From NCBI GenBank assembly GCA_903822185.1, contig CAIJOA010000011.1:248001-312000 (forward strand): 64,000 nucleotides of DNA. The letters are read 5' to 3'. Made by a program: the position numbers and the translations under genes. This stretch comes from an uncultured Rhodospirillales bacterium (GTDB lineage Bacteria; Pseudomonadota; Alphaproteobacteria; ATCC43930; CGMCC-115725). The notes beneath the pieces were generated by a model. The model did not search any database and was not told where the DNA came from. It was given only the letters and a program-made list of their open reading frames with translations. Positions 9,618 to 17,969 of this stretch are shown piece after piece; the first letter of the stretch is position 1; each line of letters starts with the position of its first letter.

Positions 9618-9642
9618 CGTGCCCTCCCTCGCTTATCGCTTT

Positions 9643-10890
9643 TTAGATCGCGGTTTTCTTGATGCGACCGCCATTGTCGATATACCAGCGTTCACGCGGG
9701 CAGGCATCGCCCTTGAGCATCTGCGCCATCCAATCGGCCATGAAGGTTGGGAAGTAAGGCCCGAGATTGGTCGAAGGCGTGCCCGATACGCTATGCGCCG
9801 CACCCTGATAGATCGCCAGTATCTTCGGCCCCGGCAGCGAGCGGATCAGGTCCTCGGTATATTTCAGCGGCGAGTGATTGTCGTATTCGCCGGTGACGCA
9901 GAGATACGGCATGTTGATCTTCGCCGTATGGCCTTCCCAGGTCAGGGTCTTGGCGAATTTGTCGAACTGCGTTTCGTCGTTGAGACCCGCCATATACATG
10001 AAGCGGCGTTTGAAGCTGGGCGGCGATTCCTCGAAAATGGTGTGGCAACCGGGCTCGTGGCAGGTGCCGGAAATCGCGACCGCCTTGTACCGGCTTTCGC
10101 CCGCCGCCGCGATGGTGGCGAAGAAGGTGCCGAAGCTGCGGCCCGAAATGCCGATGCGGTCGGCATCGATTTCCGGACGCGCGGCGAGCCATTCATACAT
10201 CGCCTTGCCTGCTTCGAGCCACGACGGGACATTGACGGGAATACCCAGGACCGCGCTTTCATATTGGCCGGGACCATCGACCGTCAGCACCGCCATGCCG
10301 CGCTGCATCCAGCGGTCGCCATAGAGCGGCGTGTCGCGTTCCTTGTAACCGTCCATACCGGAGATGACGACAACCGCCGGTAGCTTGCCGCCGGTGTAAC
10401 CTGGCGGAAGATGCAGCCAGCCGGGCAGATGTTTGCCCAGAAACGGTATCCATGCCGCCTCGACATGGTGATCGGCAAGCTCGCCATAGCGCGCATAACA
10501 TTCGCGCTTACGCTGGTTGTAGAAAAGATTGGTCTCGTTGTTTTCGAGGATCGGCCATTGCGCCGAGGCCCACCAATGCGCGGCCATGAAATAATTTTCG
10601 CGCGCGGTGACAAGATCGCCCGCCGCTTCGACGGCTTTGGCCTTGGCTTCACGCCGCGCGGCGACCGCCTCGAATTCCGGCGCTATGTCGGTGAATTTCT
10701 GCATGCGCTGACGCAGCTGCGCACCGTCGGGTCCGGCTTCCGGGCCGGCCAGCCCGATGATGTTGCCGATCCGGCCCTGATCGAATTCGACGCCGTTCGC
10801 CTTGATGATGCCGTCAATCAGCCAGCGCTGTTCGTTCCAGCGCCGGCAATTCGGCTCGCCGTCGATGCTGATTTTTTGCTCATAGGACAT
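9643..10890 (-). CDS. Alpha/beta hydrolase, 2,6-dihydropseudooxynicotine-hydrolase-like
   Basis: A 415-residue alpha/beta hydrolase with a long helical N-terminal cap (about residues 1-150), a VVVISGMDGYKE oxyanion-region strand, and the nucleophile elbow GRSFG (Ser252). VTGEYDNHSP and GAAHSVSG towards the C-terminus are good candidates for the acid and histidine. This arrangement resembles the FrsA / 2,6-dihydropseudooxynicotine hydrolase group, which cleaves C-C bonds or esters. The start at 10890 is chosen for GGGAGGAAGAAC directly upstream; longer readings have no ribosome site. It lies 25 bases upstream of the CocE-type hydrolase on the same strand, a probable operon. Confidence 0.82.
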   Translation of the reverse strand: MSYEQKISIDGEPNCRRWNEQRWLIDGIIKANGVEFDQGRIGNIIGLAGPEAGPDGAQLRQRMQKFTDIAPEFEAVAARREAKAKAVEAAGDLVTARENYFMAAHWWASAQWPILENNETNLFYNQRKRECYARYGELADHHVEAAWIPFLGKHLPGWLHLPPGYTGGKLPAVVVISGMDGYKERDTPLYGDRWMQRGMAVLTVDGPGQYESAVLGIPVNVPSWLEAGKAMYEWLAARPEIDADRIGISGRSFGTFFATIAAAGESRYKAVAISGTCHEPGCHTIFEESPPSFKRRFMYMAGLNDETQFDKFAKTLTWEGHTAKINMPYLCVTGEYDNHSPLKYTEDLIRSLPGPKILAIYQGAAHSVSGTPSTNLGPYFPTFMADWMAQMLKGDACPRERWYIDNGGRIKKTAI

Positions 10891-11039
10891 GTTCTTCCTC
10901 CCGCGCGGATTCTGGTTTGGCGACTTATGTGGCATAGGACGCCAGCCGAGACAACGGGGCCACGACGGGACGATTGCCAAGTACCGGGCCGAAACCTATC
11001 GTCCTCTTTAACGACATCGATAAACACAGGGAGGGCGTC

Positions 11040-11981
11040 ATGAAGCTACTGACATTCGAGAAATACGGCACCGCGCGGGTCGGCGCATCCATCGCCGAAG
11101 GCGTGGTCGATCTGACGCTGGCGCTCTCGACGACCCATCCGAACATCAAGGTCGCAGGTTCGCTGCTGTCGATCATCCAGTCGGGCATCGACATCGATCA
11201 TTTCGCCGAGGAAAGCATCGGTGATTTGCGCAAGTCCGGACGGTTGGGACGCCACATGGTCGAGAACCCGACGTTCTTGCCGCCGATTCCGAACCCGCCC
11301 AAGATCCTGGCTCTGGCGTTGAACTTCCAGGAACATATCGACGAGACGAATCTCAAATTTTTCGAGGAGCCGATCGTCTTCGCGAAATACCCGTCGAACC
11401 TGGTCGGACACGACGCCGAAATTGAACTGCCGCCCTTCCCGCAGAAGGTCGATGAAGAGCATGAACTGGGACTGATCGTCGGCAAGGACTGCCGCCACAT
11501 CACCCCATCGCAGGCCAAGGATTACATCTTCGGCTGGACGATCTGCAACGACGTCTCGGCCCGCCAGCGGCAGCGCGAACGCGGCCAGATGGGGCAGCCT
11601 TACGCCTATGCGAAAAACCTGGCGAGCTTCGCCCCGATGGGACCGTGGATCGTCACCAGCAAAGAAATACCCGATCCGCGCAACCTGAAGATGGACGTGC
11701 GCATCAACGGCAAGGTCACGCGCAGCGGCAATAGCGGCAAGATGATCTTCGATCCTTACACCGTGCTGGCCTATTGCTCGGACTACACACCGATGCAGGC
11801 CGGCGACATCATCTCGCTCGGCACCTTCGCCGGCGACAAGCAGATCAAAGCCGGCGACACCGTCGAACTCGAGATTGAGAAGATCGGCATTCTGCGCAAC
11901 AAGGTCGTCGCGTCGAAAGCGGTATGGCCAAGCTTCACCGCGAATGAACCGACGGGACCCTTGGTGAAAGAGAAAAAATAA
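11040..11981 (+). CDS. Fumarylacetoacetate hydrolase (FAH) family protein
   Basis: A 313-residue FAH-fold enzyme. The metal ligands are present as DEEHELG (Glu140, Glu142) and TICNDVSAR (Asp171), followed by the FAPMGPWIV strand typical of the family. Members are hydrolases, decarboxylases or isomerases of ring-cleavage products. The ATG at 11040 follows a GGGAGG ribosome site. It is divergent from the hydrolase/DHA2 run at 10890, with 149 bases between. This is one of four FAH-family genes in the window. A REP-like palindrome follows its stop codon. The exact substrate is unknown. Confidence 0.88.
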   Translation: MKLLTFEKYGTARVGASIAEGVVDLTLALSTTHPNIKVAGSLLSIIQSGIDIDHFAEESIGDLRKSGRLGRHMVENPTFLPPIPNPPKILALALNFQEHIDETNLKFFEEPIVFAKYPSNLVGHDAEIELPPFPQKVDEEHELGLIVGKDCRHITPSQAKDYIFGWTICNDVSARQRQRERGQMGQPYAYAKNLASFAPMGPWIVTSKEIPDPRNLKMDVRINGKVTRSGNSGKMIFDPYTVLAYCSDYTPMQAGDIISLGTFAGDKQIKAGDTVELEIEKIGILRNKVVASKAVWPSFTANEPTGPLVKEKK

Positions 11982-11996
11982 AACAGAAGTTTAAAT

Positions 11997-12076
11997 CGTC
12001 ACCCCCGCGAAAGCGGGGGTCCATCCTTCGACGGTACGAACGGCACCATGGATTCCCGCTTTCGCGGGAATGACGA
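11997..12076. repeat. REP-like palindromic intergenic element, family A
   Basis: The element has CGTCACCCCCGCGAAAGCGG on the left and the sequence GGATTCCCGCTTTCGCGGGA followed by ATGACG on the right, so the whole unit is an imperfect inverted repeat with two GC-rich hairpins. Units starting CGTCA(C/T) and ending ATGACG are common intergenic repeats in alphaproteobacteria. It lies between the convergent ends of an FAH gene and an SBP gene. It could also act as a transcription terminator or mRNA stabiliser, although no long T run follows. Confidence 0.75.
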
Positions 12077-12087
12077 TAAGTAATAAA

Positions 12088-13089
12088 TTACCGTCCCGGC
12101 AGCGGCACGACATATCGCTTGTCGATGATGTCGTCGCCGCTGACATTTTCTTTCAGCATGTTCTGCGATTTGAACCAGGCGATCTGGTGCATGATGTCTT
12201 TGACATCGACACGCGCTTCGCGGTCGATGAACGGCATCGCGAGCTTGAGCTGTTCCGACGACTGGCCGACATATTTAGAGATAACTGCCAGAACTTCCGG
12301 TGCGGTTTCCCGATCCATCCGCTTCTCGCCGGGGCCGGTGAAGGCATCGTGATAATCGTGAATGCCGCGTATATAAGCGCGCAGGAATTTCTTGATGGTG
12401 TCGCCATTCTCGTTCGCAAGCTTGGTCGAGGTGAAGACCGAGCCTAACTGCCACGGCACGACATCGCCGGCGAAGCCGATCAGCTTGACCTTATCCGCTT
12501 GTAGCGCGGGGGTGAAAAAGGTCGAGGGCATCATCGCGCCATCGACCTGATTGCCGATCGCGGCGGTAAGCTGGTTCGGGTTCGATTGCAGCGCCGTGAT
12601 CTGGATCGTGCTGAAATCGATGCCGAAATGTTCGGCGATCAGCGCCCAGGCATAATGCGGCGCGCCGCCGATCTGCGTCGTCGAGAGCTTCTTACCGGCC
12701 ATGTCCTTGAAGGAACGAAAGCCCTTTTCGTAGGCCGCATTCGAGACGATCGCGCCGTTCGCCTGAAAGGTCGGCCAATCCATGATGTATCCGGCGATGA
12801 TCTTGAGCGCGCCTTGACCCGCCAGCGCGTAAAAGCCCGCCGGCGGCGGCGTCACGCCGACATCGATATCGCCGGAAACATTGGCGACCGCGATCGGCCC
12901 CGATGATTCAAAGAACACAAATTGCGCGTTGAGCCCTTCGGCGGCGAAGTAGCCGCGATCCTGCGCAAGATAAAGCGGACCCGCGCCAGAAACTTTGATC
13001 GTGCCGATCTTAATATCTTCGGCCGAAGCCTGCACCGCGGCAACGCACAGCGCCAAGGCGGCGATAAATTTGATCCCCTGACGAAACAT
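12088..13089 (-). CDS. ABC transporter substrate-binding protein, NitT/TauT type
   Basis: A 333-residue exported protein: a Sec signal peptide (hydrophobic IAALALCVAAVQ with a predicted cut after ASA near residue 23), then a periplasmic-binding fold of the SsuA/ThiY/NMT1 type (IKIGTIKVSGAGPLYLAQDRGYFAAEGLNAQ). It presumably binds a small organic anion or aromatic in the periplasm. GGGGAGGGG precedes the ATG at 13089. No permease or ATPase lies beside it, as for the other four SBPs of the window. It is convergent with the FAH gene across the REP-like element. Confidence 0.87.
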   Translation of the reverse strand: MFRQGIKFIAALALCVAAVQASAEDIKIGTIKVSGAGPLYLAQDRGYFAAEGLNAQFVFFESSGPIAVANVSGDIDVGVTPPPAGFYALAGQGALKIIAGYIMDWPTFQANGAIVSNAAYEKGFRSFKDMAGKKLSTTQIGGAPHYAWALIAEHFGIDFSTIQITALQSNPNQLTAAIGNQVDGAMMPSTFFTPALQADKVKLIGFAGDVVPWQLGSVFTSTKLANENGDTIKKFLRAYIRGIHDYHDAFTGPGEKRMDRETAPEVLAVISKYVGQSSEQLKLAMPFIDREARVDVKDIMHQIAWFKSQNMLKENVSGDDIIDKRYVVPLPGR

Positions 13090-13167
13090 AGACCCCTCCC
13101 CGCGTTCTTCCCTTATTGGAGAGGAGGGTATGCCGTGACCGGCGACGGAGCAAGCCGCCCGATATCT

Positions 13168-13557
13168 TTAGGGAGCGGCCTTCGCGATGCGCCACTTGAT
13201 GGGCAACGGGCTGCCGTCGGGAAACCGGCGCAGCGTGACGTTGAGGCGCGAGGCAGGACGGATGACGAACCCGCAAAAATGAAAGCCGGCATCCGTTGCG
13301 GCGTTTGCATCTTCGGCAGCGATGACGAGGCAAGATGCACTGCAATCGCAGCAACGATAGATCGTTTCGTGCCCTTCATAAAGCGGCGTCGCACGATCGC
13401 AACTCTGGGAGAGTTTGCACGCCGGGCACACAACTAAAATATCGCTCTCGCTGATGGCGAGGCGATCCAATGGGCGACGCTGATTGAAAATGGTCGAGAG
13501 CAGCCGCGGCGGCTCGAAATCCGATTGGTCGGTGTGATGCAGGCTACGCTGGGTCAT
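13168..13557 (-). CDS. Hypothetical protein with a putative zinc ribbon
   Basis: A 129-residue protein that I cannot assign to a named family. It contains CPAC (about residues 44-47) and, some 25 residues later, YRCCDCSASC, a spacing compatible with a four-cysteine zinc ribbon. The C-terminal part is rich in aromatic and basic residues. A strong GGAGGAG six bases before the ATG at 13557 supports this frame over the overlapping alternatives. It has no signal peptide. A role in nucleic-acid or protein binding is only a guess. Confidence 0.6.
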   Translation of the reverse strand: MTQRSLHHTDQSDFEPPRLLSTIFNQRRPLDRLAISESDILVVCPACKLSQSCDRATPLYEGHETIYRCCDCSASCLVIAAEDANAATDAGFHFCGFVIRPASRLNVTLRRFPDGSPLPIKWRIAKAAP

Positions 13558-13650
13558 GAACTACTCCTCCAATCGAGGGCGGATCGGCCCCGGCGGGAAT
13601 GCCACCGGGGCCTTTCGCAACGGGCTTTCCGCTGCCCTTAGTTCATCAGG

Positions 13651-13920
13651 TTACGGCTGCTTCTTGTTTGCGCCGCCACTGCCATGCTGGCCTTGGTCGC
13701 GATGGGCGTCATTGCCCTGCTGGCGATCGCCGCCGCCCTGCTGGTTCTGCTGCTTTTGCGCGTTGTCATGCTGGCCACCCTGCTGGTGTCCGCCTTGCTG
13801 ATTGCCCTGCTGCTGTTGGGCATTATCTTTCTGACCGCTGCCCTGTTGGGCACCGCCCTGCTGATTGCCTTGCTGTTGCTGGCGTGGGGGATATTGCTGC
13901 TCACGATTTTGGTTAGACAT
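13651..13920 (-). CDS. Low-complexity Gln/Gly/Asn-rich small protein
   Basis: An 89-residue protein composed largely of Gln, Gly, Asn, His and Asp. It has no hydrophobic core and is almost certainly intrinsically disordered. A unit of the form DNAQ..QQ..NQQGG repeats at least twice. I chose the ATG at 13920 because GGAG lies nine bases upstream; an ATG two codons earlier is too close to that site. The opposite strand reads as a leucine-rich membrane-like frame because CAG codons become CTG, which is a mirror artefact risk. Function unknown; similarity to stress-induced hydrophilic proteins is possible. Confidence 0.58.
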   Translation of the reverse strand: MSNQNREQQYPPRQQQQGNQQGGAQQGSGQKDNAQQQQGNQQGGHQQGGQHDNAQKQQNQQGGGDRQQGNDAHRDQGQHGSGGANKKQP

Positions 13921-14027
13921 AGGCATCTTCTCCAAAATGGTTTCTCGTAACTCCCTCATAACTTCGAGACCGCCGCAGGGTTGCCATTAAAAATCTGCAA
14001 TCCGAACAAATTTGTCGAAGCTCGAAA

Positions 14028-14405
14028 TCACGCCTTTTCTTCGATCGCATCGACCCGGTCTGGATAAAAGGCGAGATGATCCTTGATCGAGGCGACCGCA
14101 TCGTAGGGGGCTTCATAGGTCCACACCGCATTCACCGACCGATCGCCGCCAATCGCAACACTGTAATAGGCGCACTCACCTTTATAGGGGCAATAGGTCT
14201 GATGATCCGTTCGCTGCAGCAGGGACATATCGACGTCCTTGCGCGGGATATAGAAGACGCCGGGATAGGACGCCTCGCGCAGCGTCAATGCCTCACGCGT
14301 GTCCGCGATGACGCGCCCGCCAATCGTTACGACAACATGCGATTGGCTCGGCACGATGGTGATCGGATGATCCGGGCCGGGTTGTTTGATGGGTTTCACC
14401 GTCAT
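14028..14405 (-). CDS. DUF427 domain-containing protein
   Basis: A 125-residue DUF427 protein. Typical features are HVVVTIGGRVIADTREALTLREASYPGVFYIPRKDV in the first half, YCPYKGECAYYSV in the centre (family hallmark CPYKG) and a late WTYEAPYDAV...HLAFYPDRV. The family is a compact beta fold, found alone or fused, without a firmly established reaction. It is 22 bases from the downstream end of the MFS gene and on the same strand, so it may be its partner in one transcript. Confidence 0.88.
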   Translation of the reverse strand: MTVKPIKQPGPDHPITIVPSQSHVVVTIGGRVIADTREALTLREASYPGVFYIPRKDVDMSLLQRTDHQTYCPYKGECAYYSVAIGGDRSVNAVWTYEAPYDAVASIKDHLAFYPDRVDAIEEKA

Positions 14406-14426
14406 GATTTTTCTTCTCGATGAACG

Positions 14427-15698
14427 TTACGAGCAGGGACGCGGCGAAATCACGGTGCCGCGATATTCGATCACGGGCCCCCGGTCTTTCGCGAGGAGCG
14501 ATCCCCACATCGACGCGGCGAAGGTGATGACGACCATGCTCAAAAGCGCGATCACGGCAGAGCCGTAATCGATCGCGGTTTCGAGGCCCCAGCGTGTCGC
14601 CGCTGCGCCGATCAAGATGGCGGCGATGCCCTGGACCAGATAAGCCACGAGATAGAGCGCCGAGAGGATACCGCCGCGCTGCTTCGCCGGAGCATGGGCG
14701 CTGAGCAGGGTCAGGCCGCCGACAAAGAGAAGGCTGTACCCGATCCCGGCGGATGCGACCGCGATGAGAAATATCGGCAGGTTATGTTCGCTCGCCGAGA
14801 TGCCCAGAAACCCCATGCCTGCCATGGTCGCCGTACCACCGAGAATCATGGCGATGTTGGCCTGCAGTTTTTTCGCGCCGAATCCGGCGATACCGGCGGC
14901 GACCGCAAAGAGCGACAAGGTTGCGGCACTGACCAGCGCATTGCCCGATCCGATCAAGTCGTGCGCGATCTGCGCACCGAGCGCCAGCAGCACCGCACCC
15001 AGGGCATAGGCACTCGCGACCGCACTGACCGACACCGCGAATATCCTGCCGATCTTCTTGGGAATGATGATACCCGTGGGCCGCCAACGCGCCGACGTCT
15101 CGACGGTCTTATGACGCGGCAAAAACCAAGCTGCAGCGAACAGGACGGCAAGCACGACGGCCAGCACGGCAAAGTTTAGCCGCGTCGGCAAAGGCGCGTA
15201 TTGGATGAGCGCACCACCGACGATCATTGCCGCGATCAAGCCCAGCGCCTGTGCCGCAAGCGTGACGGCGCTGGCGCGAGCCGCGGCACCCACCGGGCCG
15301 AACTCGATCATCGCCGCGGTTGCCGGACCGGCGGAAAGACCGACCCCGACGCCCATCAGAATACGTCCGGCGAAAACCCAACCGACATTCGGGGCCACCG
15401 CGAAAAGCGCAACGCCCAGGAACGATGCGCCGAGCCCCCACAACATCGCGGCGCGCCGTCCAATATGGTCGGAAAGATTGCCGAAGATGATCAGCACCGT
15501 CACGACGACGATCGGGTAGATGGCGAAGATCGCCGTCGTCACGGTCGGCGACAATCCCCATTCCGCAGCGTACAGCGGATAGGTCATGGCTGGCGCCGCG
15601 CTCGTCCACAAAGTGTGGGCGACCACGGCGGCAGCGATCCAAAAACTTGCTTGCTGACCAAAAGTGTAAGGCGTTGTTTGAGTTTGCTCGTTACGCAT
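14427..15698 (-). CDS. MFS transporter (12 TM)
   Basis: A membrane protein of about 423 residues with 12 predicted transmembrane helices. The motif FGNLSDHIGRRAAMLWG corresponds to the conserved MFS loop between helices 2 and 3 (usual form GxLaDrxGrkxxl). The ATG at 15698 has AGGA eight bases upstream; a possible ATG at 15713 lacks a good site. The sequence ends close to the DUF427 gene and starts 27 bases downstream of the SDR stop, so SDR-MFS-DUF427 could be one transcript under the TetR protein encoded at 16635-17216. Substrate unknown; efflux is likely. Confidence 0.82.
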   Translation of the reverse strand: MRNEQTQTTPYTFGQQASFWIAAAVVAHTLWTSAAPAMTYPLYAAEWGLSPTVTTAIFAIYPIVVVTVLIIFGNLSDHIGRRAAMLWGLGASFLGVALFAVAPNVGWVFAGRILMGVGVGLSAGPATAAMIEFGPVGAAARASAVTLAAQALGLIAAMIVGGALIQYAPLPTRLNFAVLAVVLAVLFAAAWFLPRHKTVETSARWRPTGIIIPKKIGRIFAVSVSAVASAYALGAVLLALGAQIAHDLIGSGNALVSAATLSLFAVAAGIAGFGAKKLQANIAMILGGTATMAGMGFLGISASEHNLPIFLIAVASAGIGYSLLFVGGLTLLSAHAPAKQRGGILSALYLVAYLVQGIAAILIGAAATRWGLETAIDYGSAVIALLSMVVITFAASMWGSLLAKDRGPVIEYRGTVISPRPCS

Positions 15699-15724
15699 GG
15701 CGATTGTCCTCATGTCCGTGCGGC

Positions 15725-16471
15725 TTATTGCGCGGACTTGCCGCCATCGATGGCGACGATCTGGCCGGTGATGAAGGAAGCTTTGTCGGACGCGAGAAAC
15801 AGAATGGCCTGGGCGATCTCGTCCGGTTGACCGACACGCTTCATCGGCACGCCCGCGATGAGGGCGGCTTTGCGGTCGGCATTGCCGGTGAAGCGATTGA
15901 GCAGTTCGGTTTCGACCGGACCCGGCGCGACGGCATTGACGCGAACGCCGGAACCGACAACTTCCAGCGCGGCCGATTTTGTCAGGCCTTCGATCGCATG
16001 CTTGCTGGCCGTATAGATCGACGCGCCCGGCCCGCCTTTATGACCCATGGTCGAGGAGACATTGACGATGCTGCCCTGCCCTTGCTTCTGCATCGCACGC
16101 AGTTCGTACTTCATCGCCAGCACCGTGCCGAGCACATTGGTGTCGAAGGTCGCGGCATAACTCTCGGCGGTCTGCTCGGTGACGGGGCCTGGCTGGCCTT
16201 CGGTGCCGGCGGAGTTAATCGCGACATCGACGCGGCCGAAGCGCGCGATGGTCTGACCGACCAACTTTTCCATATCTTCATCGCGCCGCACATCCGCCTG
16301 GATAAATTCGGCCTGCGCGCCGTGATCGCGCAATTCCATCGCCAAGGCGCGCCCCGCATCCTCGCGACGGCCGGATACGACGATGCGTGCGCCGTCTTGT
16401 GCGAAAGCCAAAGCCGCCGCGCGACCGATGCCGCTGAGCGCACCGGTGATCAAAACAACTTGGTTGGCCAT
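15725..16471 (-). CDS. SDR family NAD(P)-dependent oxidoreductase
   Basis: A 248-residue classical short-chain dehydrogenase. It has the cofactor motif TGALSGIG (residues 9-16), the NSAG strand, a catalytic serine in VNVSS, and the YTASK (YxxxK) active site, followed by VNAVAPGPVET. The C-terminus IDGGKSAQ fits the family. It is probably a 3-oxoacyl-reductase-like or alcohol dehydrogenase of unknown substrate. Its promoter region holds a pair of inverted operator-like sites (16523-16575) that resemble a site in front of the upstream TetR gene, so it is very likely the regulated target. Confidence 0.9.
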   Translation of the reverse strand: MANQVVLITGALSGIGRAAALAFAQDGARIVVSGRREDAGRALAMELRDHGAQAEFIQADVRRDEDMEKLVGQTIARFGRVDVAINSAGTEGQPGPVTEQTAESYAATFDTNVLGTVLAMKYELRAMQKQGQGSIVNVSSTMGHKGGPGASIYTASKHAIEGLTKSAALEVVGSGVRVNAVAPGPVETELLNRFTGNADRKAALIAGVPMKRVGQPDEIAQAILFLASDKASFITGQIVAIDGGKSAQ

Positions 16472-16522
16472 GACGATTGTTCCTCGAAACGGGCGGCGCG
16501 TTGTTGCGCTGCGGTGAGGAAC

Positions 16523-16575
16523 AATATGTACGTCCGTATTTATTAATCAAGAAAAATAATACGGTCGTACATATT
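16523..16575. promoter_or_regulatory. Paired inverted operator-like sites upstream of the SDR gene
   Basis: Two 18-base sites, AATATGTACGTCCGTATT (16523-16540) and, on the other strand, AATATGTACGACCGTATT (16558-16575), differ at one base and lie in opposite orientation. Each contains the palindromic core TACGNNCGTA, as expected for a TetR-family dimer. The AT-rich stretch between them probably carries the promoter. A third related site (15 of 18 matches) lies at 17223-17240 before the TetR gene. The simplest reading is repression of the SDR gene by that TetR. Confidence 0.72.
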
Positions 16576-16634
16576 TAATTTTTAGAAGGAGAGGCCTACC
16601 TCAGAAGTCGAAGTAATTTCAATGGATTGAGATG

Positions 16635-17216
16635 TTAGTGCAGGACGGTCGAGAACAAGATGTCCTGGAACCGCTGGACCGGTGCGGCACTGCGTTCCGC
16701 TTTAGCGAGGAGGTTGGCGCCCTGCAGCGACGAGACGATAAAGCCGGCGATCTGATCGCAATCGAAGTCGGCGCGCAGCTCGCCCGCCTTCACCGCGGCC
16801 TTGAGACAATAGGCGATCGAGTCCTGCACCTCGGCGAAGATCTCGACCAAGCGGCCACGAATGGCGTCGCTATGATCGCAGGCTTCGGCGGTGAAATTTC
16901 CGAAGAGGCAACCGTTTCGCATATTGTCGCGATTGAGCCGGTTCTTGCCCGCATCGATATATGCGGCAAGCCTTTCCAGCGGCGGCAGCGAATCATTGCG
17001 CAGCGTGTCGCGCATCACCGCGCGGCTGTTGACGAGATAGAGCTCGATGATCTCGAGACCGAAGGCTTCCTTCGACGCGAAGTGATTGGTAAACGAGCCC
17101 TGCGGCACGCCGGCGGCCTGAACGATGTCGCGCACGCTGGCGCCGCCGAAGCCACGCTCATGCACGACGCGGAGTCCTTCGGCGAGAATCTTTTCGCGGT
17201 TTGACGGTTTAGCCAT
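16635..17216 (-). CDS. TetR family transcriptional regulator (SDR-linked)
   Basis: A 193-residue repressor. The N-terminal helix-turn-helix reads GFGGASVRDIVQAAGVPQGSFTNHF followed by KEAFGLEII, and the rest is an all-helical ligand domain of the LmrA/YxaF-like type. The ATG at 17216 is preferred over one at 17237 because the protein alignment starts there and the upstream extension overlaps the operator-like site. It lies upstream of, and on the same strand as, the SDR gene. It is a paralogue of the TetR at 17350-17925, but the operator-like sequences of the two modules differ, so they probably sense different ligands. Confidence 0.9.
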   Translation of the reverse strand: MAKPSNREKILAEGLRVVHERGFGGASVRDIVQAAGVPQGSFTNHFASKEAFGLEIIELYLVNSRAVMRDTLRNDSLPPLERLAAYIDAGKNRLNRDNMRNGCLFGNFTAEACDHSDAIRGRLVEIFAEVQDSIAYCLKAAVKAGELRADFDCDQIAGFIVSSLQGANLLAKAERSAAPVQRFQDILFSTVLH

Positions 17217-17222
17217 TAGTCT

Positions 17223-17240
17223 AATATGTCCGTCCATAGT
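17223..17240. promoter_or_regulatory. Operator-like site before the tetR gene
   Basis: AATATGTCCGTCCATAGT matches the SDR-promoter site AATATGTACGTCCGTATT at 15 of 18 positions and begins 7 bases before the chosen ATG of the TetR gene. Binding here would block initiation, suggesting autorepression. It is less symmetric than the SDR sites, so affinity may be lower. Confidence 0.55.
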
Positions 17241-17314
17241 AATTCGTCAAGTCTTACCCTTTCTAGCGGGAGGTGGTCGTTAACGAAGGTTAACGCCTCA
17301 TCATTCAAAGCTCC

Positions 17315-17343
17315 TTGACTTTTAAGACGACCGGTCATATTTT
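17315..17343 (+). promoter_or_regulatory. Promoter with embedded operator for the second tetR
   Basis: TTGACT (17315-17320) and TATTTT (17338-17343) are spaced by 17 bases and form a good sigma-70 type promoter. The spacer holds TTTTAAGACGAC (17320-17331) and the palindrome GACCGGTC (17329-17336). The same 12-mer recurs before the MFS gene at 17970. The expected transcription start falls within a few bases of the ATG at 17350, and no Shine-Dalgarno is visible, so the transcript may be leaderless. Confidence 0.65.
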
Positions 17344-17349
17344 CTCCGC

Positions 17350-17925
17350 ATGGCAAGACACAATGTCCGTGAGCAACTTCTCGACGCAGGCCTGAAAACT
17401 CTTCTCGAACAGGGCTTCAATGGCTGCGGCGTCCAGGACATCACCGAAGCAGCCGGGGTGCCGAAAGGCTCGTTCTACAACCACTTCGAGAGCAAAGAGG
17501 CGCTTGGCGCGGAAATCGTCGAGCGTTACGGCGCTCGAAGCGAACGCCGCGCCGAAGTCCGTGACCTATCTATGCCCGGTCTCGAACGTCTAAAACGGCA
17601 TTTCCGTAGCCTTAACGACTCGTTGGTCGCCCGTAATTTCAGCCGAGGCTGCCTTTTAGGCAATTTCAGCGCCGAAATGGCCGATAAAAGCCCGATGATC
17701 CGGGAAAAACTGGCCGTGCTCTTCGCGGAGTGGACTAAAGACCTCGAAATCGCGATCCGCGATGCCCAAAGCGACGGTTCGATCAAAACCACGCTCGATC
17801 CGGCGGTCCTCGCCGGCTTTCTGCTCGACAGCTTCGAGGGCGCATTGCTGCGCGCCCGCGTCGATCGCAATAGCGATGCGCTGGAGCGCTTCATGACTTT
17901 GGCTTTCACACAAATCCTGATCTGA
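17350..17925 (+). CDS. TetR family transcriptional regulator (MFS-linked)
   Basis: A 191-residue repressor with the N-terminal helix-turn-helix GFNGCGVQDITEAAGVPKGSFYNHF and a helical ligand-binding domain; the C-terminal GFLLDSFEGALLRARVD helix is typical of the dimerisation end. It is closely related to the divergently placed TetR at 16635-17216. The ATG at 17350 has no Shine-Dalgarno but lies just after a promoter, pointing to leaderless translation. It is followed after 86 bases by an MFS exporter whose upstream region carries the same TTTTAAGACGAC element, so it probably represses itself and that exporter. Confidence 0.9.
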   Translation: MARHNVREQLLDAGLKTLLEQGFNGCGVQDITEAAGVPKGSFYNHFESKEALGAEIVERYGARSERRAEVRDLSMPGLERLKRHFRSLNDSLVARNFSRGCLLGNFSAEMADKSPMIREKLAVLFAEWTKDLEIAIRDAQSDGSIKTTLDPAVLAGFLLDSFEGALLRARVDRNSDALERFMTLAFTQILI

Positions 17926-17969
17926 CGAATGAACCGGGCCAAGATAGCTCGCGGCTCTTTTCAAGCTGA

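Noticed and set aside
13684-13950. Leucine-rich membrane-like frame on the plus strand
   Set aside because: It is the mirror of the CAG-rich Gln protein. The minus frame has a ribosome site; the plus frame has none and looks like a codon artefact.
13651-13959. CRISPR-like array suggested by the repetitive CAG-rich stretch
   Set aside because: The repeats are short, irregular and codon-phased, with no constant repeat/spacer lengths and no cas genes.
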